Assembly (NCBI RefSeq): GCF_000772935.1
Contig: NZ_JPVR01000079.1
Location: 243,294-307,293 of the forward strand
Source: Lysinibacillus boronitolerans JCM 21713 = 10a = NBRC 103108
GTDB lineage: Bacteria; Bacillota; Bacilli; Bacillales_A; Planococcaceae
Direction of reading: 5' to 3'
DNA: 64,000 nucleotides
Positions 45,004 through 52,700 of this stretch are shown in pieces. Position numbers and translations under genes: made by a program. Each line of letters begins with the position of its first letter. Position 1 is the stretch's first letter. A model generated the notes under the pieces. That model was not told where the DNA came from and searched no databases. It saw nothing but the letters and a program-made list of their open reading frames with translations.

Positions 45004-46539
45004 TTAATTTACTTCAACTTGCCCCATCATACCATTTTCTTCATGTTCAAGGACATGGCAGTGGAACATGTATATGCCCTTATTATTAAACTTCACTGCT
45101 AATTTAACTGTTTGACCAGCTTCAATTGAGACAGTATCCTTCCACCCTTTTAAATTTAAAGGAGGTTCTTGACCATCAATCGACACGATTTTAAATTGAG
45201 TGCCATGTATGTGGAAAGGATGTGTCATACCACCCATCATATCAGGTTTATTATAAATTTCCCAAATTTCAGTCTCACCCTGCTTTTGAGTGAAATCAAT
45301 GCGATTCATATCAAACTGGTTTCCATTTATAGAAACCATTGTCCCCATACCAAATAGTTCAAGCTTCTTAGAAACTGGTAAATTTTTCTCTTCTTCAGTA
45401 ACACTAAAATCATTTAATTTTTCTGAAATTTTACTTGTACTTGTAGTCTTTTGTTCAATTTTAAATGGTAAAAGGGTAGTACCTTCATCATTTATTAATG
45501 CTATATCAGTCTTGTCATCCATTTTTGAAAAGTCCACTATTACCTCTGCTCGCTCACCTGGTGTTAAGGTAATTTCTTTCATATCAGTTGGTTGATTTAA
45601 GAAACCACCATCAGTAGCAATTTGTTGGAATGTATCTCCGGTATTCAATTTAAAAGTATAATTACGAGCATTAGAACCGTTTAATAAACGAAGTCTTACT
45701 TTTTCTTTACCAACTGTAAGTTTAGGATTCAACGTACCATTAATTAATAAAGTATCTCCAATTGTACCATCTTCATTAAGGACTGCTTGATAATTTAATT
45801 GCTTTTCTTCAGTAAATTGTCTATCTTGGAATACTAATGGAAAATCATTCACACCATATTCATTTGGTACATTGATTTCTTGTGAGTTTTCATCATCTAT
45901 ATAAATTAAACCAGCTAAACCTTTATATACTTGCTCTGCTGTAGCACCTTCTGGATGTGGATGGAACCACAGCGTAGATGCTCCCTGATTAACTGTAAAA
46001 TTTACATCTTCTGTTACACCTGGCTCTAGGACTTGATGTGGGCCGCCATCACCATTTCCAGGGATTTCTAATCCATGCCAGTGAAATGTTGTTGGTTCAG
46101 ATAAATCATTTTTAGTTCTAAACGTTACCGTTTGATCTTTATTAATACGAATGATTGGCCCTAAAAAGGAACCATTATATCCATATGTCTCTGTTTTAGT
46201 TCCCTTAAAGATTTCTGTTGTTCCTTGTTGAGCAGTAATATCAACAATTCCATTTTTAGGTTCAATAATAGGTGGGAGCGCAAGCTCATTTTCCCCATTT
46301 GAATTATTTAATGCTAATGGATTGTTATGACTCGCATGACCATTTTCCATGCTACTATCTTTATTATCCATACCCTCCATGTTTTTCATTTCTTCATCAC
46401 TCATATTGGAATGGTCCATACCAGACATAGTAGAATGGTCCATATTTGAATTATTATTAGATTCCGAATTACCCGCACTACATCCTCCAATTATAATAGC
46501 GCCTACTAATAATGAAGTAATCAAAAGTTTAGATTTCAT
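45004..46539 (-). CDS. Multicopper oxidase lipoprotein (copper detoxification)
   Basis: The product is 511 aa. Signal with lipobox GG-C around residue 20, then a Met/His-rich tail (MDHSTMSGMDHSNM, repeated SMEN) that can bind copper. Three cupredoxin domains follow. The copper sites are complete: HWHG (TTFHWHGLEI), HPHP (WFHPHPEG), HPFHIHG and HCHVLEHEENGMM, with the Met as axial type-1 ligand. It is most like the Mco/CueO-type cuprous oxidases of staphylococci and bacilli, which oxidise Cu(I) outside the cell. AAAGGAGG precedes the ATG. Confidence 0.9.
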   Translation of the reverse strand: MKSKLLITSLLVGAIIIGGCSAGNSESNNNSNMDHSTMSGMDHSNMSDEEMKNMEGMDNKDSSMENGHASHNNPLALNNSNGENELALPPIIEPKNGIVDITAQQGTTEIFKGTKTETYGYNGSFLGPIIRINKDQTVTFRTKNDLSEPTTFHWHGLEIPGNGDGGPHQVLEPGVTEDVNFTVNQGASTLWFHPHPEGATAEQVYKGLAGLIYIDDENSQEINVPNEYGVNDFPLVFQDRQFTEEKQLNYQAVLNEDGTIGDTLLINGTLNPKLTVGKEKVRLRLLNGSNARNYTFKLNTGDTFQQIATDGGFLNQPTDMKEITLTPGERAEVIVDFSKMDDKTDIALINDEGTTLLPFKIEQKTTSTSKISEKLNDFSVTEEEKNLPVSKKLELFGMGTMVSINGNQFDMNRIDFTQKQGETEIWEIYNKPDMMGGMTHPFHIHGTQFKIVSIDGQEPPLNLKGWKDTVSIEAGQTVKLAVKFNNKGIYMFHCHVLEHEENGMMGQVEVN

Positions 46540-46663
46540 TATGTTTCCTCCTTTTATTCTTTACATAGGCACTATAACAAATAAATATGGAGAATTTATG
46601 GATTTGAAATTAAATGAGACAAATATTAACCACTCTATCTAAGAAAACTTTGAATAACTTTTT

Positions 46664-47203
46664 TTATTTCTTAACTTTCCAAATCAAAATGATAATTGAA
46701 ATTAATAAGATACTTATTACAATTTTCCATATTAAATTTACTTGCATAAAACCATATACTGCACCTGCTTCAAAGATTAAAGCTGGTATTTTTCCAATCG
46801 TACTAGCAAGCGTAAATGTGCCTAAAGACACCTTAGAAAATGCACTAGTAAAAGTCACAAGACCTGATGACATAAAAGGTAAAATCCTTAAACTGACAAT
46901 TATCCAAAATGCATCAGAACCTTCCAACTCCTTTAATTTTAAAAGTTTAGGGTGCAATACGAACGGTCTTTTCCATTTATTGATTCCTTTTCTATATAAA
47001 ATAAAGCTAATAACTGCACCAATTGATTCACCGATAATAGAAATCAGCAAACCGTTGAATACTCCAAAAAACACAAGGTTAGTGGCTGTAACAAAAACAC
47101 TTGGTAGTACACCTATAATACTAACCAAAGTATTTATCATTAAACTAACCAAAATTGCAAATAATCCAGATTGTTCTAGTAAATGAAGTAATTTTTCTTC
47201 CAT
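46664..47203 (-). CDS. TVP38/TMEM64 (DedA-like) membrane protein
   Basis: The product is 179 aa with five or six hydrophobic segments. The conserved SNARE-associated/VTT motif appears as FGVFNGLLISIIGESIGAVI followed by RKGINKWKRPF and FWIIVSLRILPFMSSGLVTF. The family is linked to lipid scrambling or envelope transport. It is commonly encoded with mercury or copper genes, but its metal role is unproven. It lies 50 bp behind the C39 lipoprotein gene. Confidence 0.8.
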   Translation of the reverse strand: MEEKLLHLLEQSGLFAILVSLMINTLVSIIGVLPSVFVTATNLVFFGVFNGLLISIIGESIGAVISFILYRKGINKWKRPFVLHPKLLKLKELEGSDAFWIIVSLRILPFMSSGLVTFTSAFSKVSLGTFTLASTIGKIPALIFEAGAVYGFMQVNLIWKIVISILLISIIILIWKVKK

Positions 47204-47253
47204 GATTAAACGCTATCTTTTTTAACCTATTACTTGCATATAATGAACTATTG

Positions 47254-48210
47254 TTAATAAACAACAACTGCCTGTTCGCCTAATGCTTCATAACTATTAA
47301 AAAATGCTCCCTTATCCAATGTTATAATTCCCTTACGTGGATCCATTACTTCCACAGTAGTATCTCCCACAGATAATAGTACCATTGTATGTAAATTTTG
47401 ATACATTTGATGGTATTCACCTGTTTCTTCAATAATCCATCCCCCTTTAACCTTTGGTGGTGAGAGGTCCAATGTTACCCATGTAATAACTGGTATTCCC
47501 TGTCTAATATAATTTGTTATTTCTTTTATTGTTCTTCCACTAATATTTTTTGCTTGTAAATCTAACTTTCTCTCTGTGATAAAATTATTAGCTGCTTTGA
47601 CAATTGGTTCGGCAAAAACATATGTACCCGTTTCTAGATTACTTGGCTCGCCGCCATATGCTTGATTAGGATTTGGCCCATACTTTTTTTTCATTTTGTA
47701 TTCAAAAGATTGTTTAGGTAAATAATTTTGATCCATTTCTAATTTAGATGTTTCTGCACCATAGTAATTAAGTACTGCTGTAAGAGTAGTTATTTCACAC
47801 CCATTTGGTAGTTCAGGATTTTGTAGAATTACAGGTACTCCAAATCCTTTATTATGATTTACTGCATATGTTTGAACCAATATGGATTGTGTAGATGACG
47901 TATACGTAAATTTTTTTTCTGTTAAATACATCCCTGTTGTAAAATTGTCTGGACTCCCTACTTTTACTGTATAAGTTTCATTTGGTTGTAAATTATAAAA
48001 TTCTGCCTCACCTTTATCCAAACTAATTGTTGAATCTATTTCTTTCCCTTCTTCATCGAGTAATTCCACATATAGATCATTAAGTGGATCTCCACTAAAA
48101 TATTCAACTGTTAAAACTGCTATTTTATTTGAATTGATATTTTCGTTTGTACAACCCTTTAAAAAAACTACTAATACTCCCAAAGTGAAGATAATTCCTC
48201 TCTTTCTAAT
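47254..48210 (-). CDS. C39-like peptidase lipoprotein, probable AUU start
   Basis: The product is about 318 aa. The C39-type cysteine-peptidase domain (about 125-318) has the catalytic Cys in NPELPNGCEITTLTAVLNYY, His in YHQMYQNLHTMVLL and D in VEVMDPRKG. Before it is a beta-rich domain with VEYFSGDPLNDLYVEL. The first standard start, TTG 48183, leaves a signal without basic residues. An ATT at 48210 with AGGAGG 8 nt upstream gives RKRGIIFTLGVLVVFLKGC, an ideal lipoprotein signal. The start is therefore placed there. Substrate unknown; perhaps processes surface proteins. Confidence 0.75.
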   Translation of the reverse strand: MRKRGIIFTLGVLVVFLKGCTNENINSNKIAVLTVEYFSGDPLNDLYVELLDEEGKEIDSTISLDKGEAEFYNLQPNETYTVKVGSPDNFTTGMYLTEKKFTYTSSTQSILVQTYAVNHNKGFGVPVILQNPELPNGCEITTLTAVLNYYGAETSKLEMDQNYLPKQSFEYKMKKKYGPNPNQAYGGEPSNLETGTYVFAEPIVKAANNFITERKLDLQAKNISGRTIKEITNYIRQGIPVITWVTLDLSPPKVKGGWIIEETGEYHQMYQNLHTMVLLSVGDTTVEVMDPRKGIITLDKGAFFNSYEALGEQAVVVY

Positions 48211-48318
48211 TTCCCACGCCTCCTCAGTTATTGTTATATTATTAAAAATGAATATAACGAATAATTATGGAGAAATTATGGATTAAAATTAAAGGATATT
48301 ATAGAATTTCTAAAACTA

Positions 48319-48362
48319 AAAAAGATGTCCAATTTGTCAAAATTGACTCGTCGAACATCTTT
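48319..48362 (-). terminator. Terminator after the YdhK-like gene
   Basis: The arms AAAAAGATGT and ACATCTTT enclose a long loop with a second small stem (TTTGTCAAAATTGAC). It is moderately convincing. Confidence 0.5.
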
Positions 48363-48375
48363 AAGTATTTAATTT

Positions 48376-48957
48376 TTATGGAGAAGATAATTCACTTTCC
48401 GTTAGCCATTTATGATTTTTTATTTTTTCACCATTAGTAGAAGTGTAGTCAACCACATACACAGTAGTTTCTTCTGCGGAATCAATTTTTGCAGTTACCC
48501 CTTCCATACCCTCCATATGATTAGCATTTATAATAACCTGTGTTCCTGGTTCAAATGGCTCTGAACCAGCACCTTCTATTTCTTCTTGAATGACCCACTT
48601 ATGATTTGTTACTCGATTTCCACCATTTGTAGGAGCGTAAGATATAGTATAGACTATTGTATCGTATGCCCCTACAATTGTTGCTTCAGCTCCATCCATG
48701 CCTTTCATGTGATCTGCATGAATTATTGCTTTTGTCCCAACTCCAAACTTAGGATTTTCAGCTTCTTTTAAACCTTCAGGAAGTTCATTTGAACTAGGAT
48801 TCATTTCAGAATGGTCCATACCTTCCATATCTTTCTCGGCCATTTCATTTGTCTGCATTTCTTGTTGACTTTCTTTCTTATTTGTATTTCCTGTACATGC
48901 AGAAAGCATTAATGCAGCAACTATAGTAACAAGACTCATTATAATTTTTTTCTCCAT
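48376..48957 (-). CDS. YdhK-like (DUF1541) copper-associated lipoprotein
   Basis: The product is about 193 aa. The lipoprotein signal has lipobox LSA-C, followed by a Met/His/Glu linker with MEGMDHSEMN. Two tandem DUF1541 repeats follow (GTKAIIHADHMKGMDGAEAT and GTQVIINANHMEGMEGVTAK), each ending NHKWV or NHKWL. Proteins of this type are common near copper genes in Bacillales; the HxxHMxGM motif suggests copper binding. The start at ATG 48957 is 6 nt behind AGGAGG; another ATG at 48960 is directly adjacent. Confidence 0.8.
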   Translation of the reverse strand: MEKKIIMSLVTIVAALMLSACTGNTNKKESQQEMQTNEMAEKDMEGMDHSEMNPSSNELPEGLKEAENPKFGVGTKAIIHADHMKGMDGAEATIVGAYDTIVYTISYAPTNGGNRVTNHKWVIQEEIEGAGSEPFEPGTQVIINANHMEGMEGVTAKIDSAEETTVYVVDYTSTNGEKIKNHKWLTESELSSP

Positions 48958-49211
48958 CATAGTCCTCCTACTCGCAGGCTTGAATTTTTGTATTCCCAAT
49001 CATCATAAATTTACTTTAGGGATATTTCATACGAGTTTTTCTTTATTTAGAATCACCAAGAAAATTTAATATATACATTTTAAAGATACCTTCCTTATTC
49101 ATTTTTAAAACCTGGATTGTCAAAAATGTTGAAACAGCAAAAGGGGTAAGGAGCTTTTTTTAAATTAATTCATATAATGAGATTAACCAATTTTTTAAGG
49201 AGTAGATAACC

Positions 49212-49469
49212 ATTGATAACGAAGCTTTTAAAACATTTTCTGATTCTCAATTATTAATTGAATCTATTGAAAAACTAGGTGATGAATTATTTGCATTAAC
49301 TGTGGAAATTGCATTGAATGTCTTAAAGACTGTAAGTAGTGAAGATGGCCAATTTACAAGCGATTTTTCTTCGCCATCAAGTTACTTGCAACAACAGATA
49401 GATTATTTGATTTCTGAATTAAAAATGGTAAACGAAATTATACAAAGTAATGAAAACGAAGCAAAATAA
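49212..49469 (+). CDS. Unannotated small protein with probable AUU start
   Basis: 85 codons from ATT 49212 to TAA 49469 encode a helical, acidic protein (DNEAFKTFSDSQLLIESIEK, LFALTVEIALNVLKTVSSED, LQQQIDYLISELKMVNEII). AAGGAG lies 9 nt before the ATT, and a stop (TAG) in the same frame lies between, so no upstream start is possible; the next standard starts would cut the protein by more than 30 residues. A terminator follows at 49597-49626. Function unknown; neighbours are copper-related. Confidence 0.5.
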   Translation: MDNEAFKTFSDSQLLIESIEKLGDELFALTVEIALNVLKTVSSEDGQFTSDFSSPSSYLQQQIDYLISELKMVNEIIQSNENEAK

Positions 49470-49596
49470 TATTTGTGATTGTATCCATATGCTTCAAAAT
49501 TAATACCCTACTTTTATTTGAGACTAAACATTTTTTATTTCACCGTCATCTTATTTATCAAAAAATAGAGCTTATCTAAATATATAGATATACCTT

Positions 49597-49626
49597 ATGC
49601 CCTGTTAATAATAACTGGGCATTTTC
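49597..49626 (+). terminator. Terminator-like hairpin
   Basis: ATGCCC / GGGCAT with an extended A/T loop, then TTTTC. It follows the small plus-strand gene. Confidence 0.5.
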
Positions 49627-49691
49627 AAATAAGTATCATTGTATTTAATTTGACAACTCCATTTGTATATCAATTACAAAATCAAAGCTAA

Positions 49692-50618
49692 TTACTTAAT
49701 TATAAACTTGCCAACCATACCAAGCTCCTTATGTCCTGGAATAGTACAAACAAATTGATATTCTCCTGTATTAATGGGAGTAAAACTCATTTTTTCTGTA
49801 TTTTTAGGCCCAACATGGAGATGAATCATATTCTCCTCCTTTTTGTGATGTACATGATTATTACTACTAATAGTATTTGATGTTGGTATTGTAACTTCAA
49901 TATCATGTTCTATATTATCTTTATTAATTAATTCTAATGAAACCGGTTGATTCTTCTCCAAAATTACTTCAGAGGGCGAATACTTCATATTTTCTGTTTC
50001 TATAGAAATAATCTTAATCTCTTTCTTTTCTAATTTATTTTGAGCGTTCGAGTGTAGATTATGATCCACTAAAGAAGAGTCTTTAATAAAGTTTATTTGT
50101 TTTTCGGCAAAAGGAATGCCCCCAAAAAAGTAGAAGAGTATAAAAACCGAAAAGAAGAAGGGTGTTAAAAAGCCCATTTGACTTTGGAATGTTTTTTGAC
50201 TTTTACTTGGAAGTAGCGCAAATAAAAAAATAGTGAAAATTGATAGCAACAGAAAAATTCTTATTAATACAATGGATTGCCCGCCATCCACCATTTCACC
50301 TAACATTGCCCCCATCATACCAGCCATTAAACCTGCCATTAAACCTTCTAACATAGGTAATAATCCAAAGTTGCAACCACTTAAAAAGCCAATGCTTGCA
50401 CCGAGAATAATTGAAATAATCGTTGAGTAAAACAAGTTCCCTTGAAAGGTAACTCCAAAAAGTATTCCTAATGTTAGCCCTACATTCATACTAAAAAACA
50501 TTGAAATAGTCATACCTTGCATAGGCTTAATAGTCTTTTTCATAATTCTTGAAACCATTATGACAATTAACAATAAAAACATTAGTGATACTAAGACAAA
50601 CATTTGATAAAATCCCAC
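49692..50618 (-). CDS. Polytopic membrane protein with C-terminal plastocyanin-like domain
   Basis: The product is about 308 aa. Five or six TM segments include LMAGLMAGMMGAMLGEMVDG, matching the glycine/methionine segment of 35087-35971. After an extracellular linker comes a cupredoxin domain with type-1 copper ligands: H in NIEHDIEVTI, C, H and M in FVCTIPGHKELGMVGKF. An internal HVHHKKEENMIHLHV loop is inserted. GTG 50618 is chosen since AAAGG lies 8 nt before it. A CsoR-like box sits upstream. It probably holds copper at the surface; the membrane part has no known activity. Confidence 0.72.
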   Translation of the reverse strand: MGFYQMFVLVSLMFLLLIVIMVSRIMKKTIKPMQGMTISMFFSMNVGLTLGILFGVTFQGNLFYSTIISIILGASIGFLSGCNFGLLPMLEGLMAGLMAGMMGAMLGEMVDGGQSIVLIRIFLLLSIFTIFLFALLPSKSQKTFQSQMGFLTPFFFSVFILFYFFGGIPFAEKQINFIKDSSLVDHNLHSNAQNKLEKKEIKIISIETENMKYSPSEVILEKNQPVSLELINKDNIEHDIEVTIPTSNTISSNNHVHHKKEENMIHLHVGPKNTEKMSFTPINTGEYQFVCTIPGHKELGMVGKFIIK

Positions 50619-50666
50619 ATATCCATCCTTTAACAATTTAATTAGCCTGTCTAAAATACACACCGT

Positions 50667-50683
50667 ATACCTTATATAGGTAT
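50667..50683 (-). promoter_or_regulatory. CsoR-like operator
   Basis: A perfect palindrome ATACC-TTATATA-GGTAT, about 50 bp before the membrane-cupredoxin start, and similar to the boxes at 55141 and 55631. Confidence 0.5.
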
Positions 50684-50908
50684 GCTCGAAAGAGAGTATT
50701 TATTTTATTATTACTTGATTTAAGTTTTATTTATCTTCAAGTAACATCACCTAGTTATTATTGCAGTGAGATTACACCGAGTATATTAAGTCACCAATTT
50801 TAATATTCTGCACAAATCAGTAATATAAATGAAAAATTTAGTATCTCTATTCCATGCTATTCTTACTTTAATCAAAAAAGCGATTGCTTTTCGAAAGGAG
50901 TAAGTTTA

Positions 50909-51829
50909 GTGAAAAAGAGATGGTTACTACCGGTTTTTGCGTCATTTGTAATTTTTTCAGGAATAGGTATGAATGATGCTGAAGCAGCATCAGTTACTGA
51001 TTTGACGAGTACAGCGAAAGATTATATAGGAGCTCCTTATAAATATGGTGGGAATGATATTAATACAGGTGTAGATTGTTCAGCATATACAAAGTTTATA
51101 TTTTCTAAGTTAGGTATTTCTTTAGAGCGCACATCTAAAGACCAATATCAGCAAGGTACTTCTGTTTCTAAAGATAGTTTAAAAGCAGGTGACCTCGTAT
51201 TTTTTAATACTTCAGGCAACGGCATATCTCACGTTGGAATATACATAGAGAATGGTAATTTTATATCAGCTACTCCAAGTTCGGGTGTTAGAATTGATAA
51301 ATTAAACGATCCTTACTATTGGGGTTCTCGTTATATAGGTGCAAAACGTATTGCAAACTTTACTACAAATGAAATAGCTCAAGCAGAAGTTAAAGGTGAA
51401 GAGATAGACTTTTCCATTTATGCCTCACGTGGAGCAGTAGCCATACAGCTTGCTAAAGCTTTAGCATTAGATACAAGTGATACAAACTCAAGTTTCCCTG
51501 ATGTTAAATCATCTTCTGAACAAGCTGGAGCTATAGTAGCACTAAAAAAACTTGGAATTTTTAATGGAGATAGTAATGGTAAATTTAACCCAAATTCACC
51601 GATTACTCGCGGTCAATTAGCAAAGGTTTTAGTTGAAGCATTTGATTTAGAACAACAAGGAGAACCAAAGAATTTTACAGATGTAACGAGTACTCATTGG
51701 GCCAAAAATTTTATAGCAGTTCTTTCATCAAATAAGATTACGCAAGGTAAAGGTGATGGCACATTTGGCGTAAACGACAAAGTAACATTAAATCAATTAA
51801 ATATCTTTATAGAACGATTAACTCGATAA
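50909..51829 (+). CDS. NlpC/P60 endopeptidase with S-layer-homology domains
   Basis: The product is 306 aa. Signal peptide (KKRWLLPVFASFVIFSGIG, cleaved after AEA). The NlpC/P60 domain at about 30-140 has the catalytic Cys in GVDCSAYTKFIF, His in GISHVGIYI and a third polar residue after PSSG. Two to three SLH domains follow (AIQLAKALAL, FPDVKSSSEQAGAIVALKKL, FNGDSNGKFNPNSPITRGQL, and DVTSTHWAKNFIAVL), which anchor it to the wall. It probably cuts peptidoglycan stem peptides. GTG 50909 has AAAGGAG upstream. Confidence 0.88.
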   Translation: MKKRWLLPVFASFVIFSGIGMNDAEAASVTDLTSTAKDYIGAPYKYGGNDINTGVDCSAYTKFIFSKLGISLERTSKDQYQQGTSVSKDSLKAGDLVFFNTSGNGISHVGIYIENGNFISATPSSGVRIDKLNDPYYWGSRYIGAKRIANFTTNEIAQAEVKGEEIDFSIYASRGAVAIQLAKALALDTSDTNSSFPDVKSSSEQAGAIVALKKLGIFNGDSNGKFNPNSPITRGQLAKVLVEAFDLEQQGEPKNFTDVTSTHWAKNFIAVLSSNKITQGKGDGTFGVNDKVTLNQLNIFIERLTR

Positions 51830-51853
51830 ATTTTGTTCGAGGACTTAAATTAA

Positions 51854-51885
51854 AAATGGCGGCTCATTTATTCAGAGCCGCCATT
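51854..51885. terminator. Convergent terminator
   Basis: The 11-bp stem AATGGCGGCTC / GAGCCGCCATT lies between the NlpC/P60 gene and the convergent reductase-like gene. Confidence 0.8.
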
Positions 51886-51915
51886 ATAACCTTCCCAGAA
51901 CTTCTTAGAGTAAAA

Positions 51916-52533
51916 CTAATTTATTAACTCTTCTTTTCCTATCCGTTTTAAAAATTTGAAAAACGTTTCTCGTTTTTTTCCATTCTGTGAATATACATTT
52001 ATAATCTTTTCTATTTTATCGTACAATTCATCTGGTGTTAGATTCTCTTGCAACAAAGATCCCACCTCTGCATCTTTCCCTTTTGCTTTTCCTCCAACAT
52101 ATAAATTGTAATGGTCTTTAATTTTCATAATCCCTATATCACTTAACATTGGTTCACCGCAACCAACAGGGCAACCTGTGTATGCAACTTTAAGAGTGAA
52201 TGGTACAGCTTTTCCTGCTATACGATTATTTATTTCTTTTGCTACTGGCATCCCCTCTTCTTCTTCTCCTTTGCAAAAATTACATGTTCTCAAACTCTTT
52301 ACAAAGTTGCCAACTGGATAACAAGATAAATTAACACGGTTGAATTCTTCAATTATTTCTTCTTTTTTATTTTCCGGAATTTCTAGATAGAGTTGTTGGA
52401 AGGTTGTTAACTCAAGCTGTGCGTCGTCTTCCATATATTTGGTGATCGTTAAAAGTTGTTTAGAATTTAGTTTTGCCCCAAATTCTATTCCCCCATTAAC
52501 GGCAATTTTAATTTTTTTATCTTCATTACTCAT
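51916..52533 (-). CDS. Nitrite/sulfite reductase-like iron-sulfur domain protein
   Basis: The product is about 205 aa. It has a ferredoxin-like half domain (IAVNGGIEFGAKLNSKQLL) and four cysteines in the siroheme/4Fe-4S pattern, RTCNFCKG near 83 and YTGCPVGCGEPML near 120. Full NirB/CysI proteins have two such halves and are more than 500 aa, so this is a small stand-alone member. The reaction is unknown. ATG 52533 with GGAGG upstream is chosen over an earlier in-frame ATG. It lies downstream of copA on the same strand, 170 bp apart. Confidence 0.7.
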   Translation of the reverse strand: MSNEDKKIKIAVNGGIEFGAKLNSKQLLTITKYMEDDAQLELTTFQQLYLEIPENKKEEIIEEFNRVNLSCYPVGNFVKSLRTCNFCKGEEEEGMPVAKEINNRIAGKAVPFTLKVAYTGCPVGCGEPMLSDIGIMKIKDHYNLYVGGKAKGKDAEVGSLLQENLTPDELYDKIEKIINVYSQNGKKRETFFKFLKRIGKEELIN

Positions 52534-52700
52534 ACCAATTTTCCTCCATACTTTCCCAAACAATTAATTTATTTTGCTCTTTACCTACCTAAGGATGGTT
52601 TATCTGATGAAAATAGTAAGTTAAATTATGTCAGTTAAACTATTGCGTATTTCTTTATAAGTAAACCCAATAGAGTAAAGTTTACAATTGAATTAAAGGG

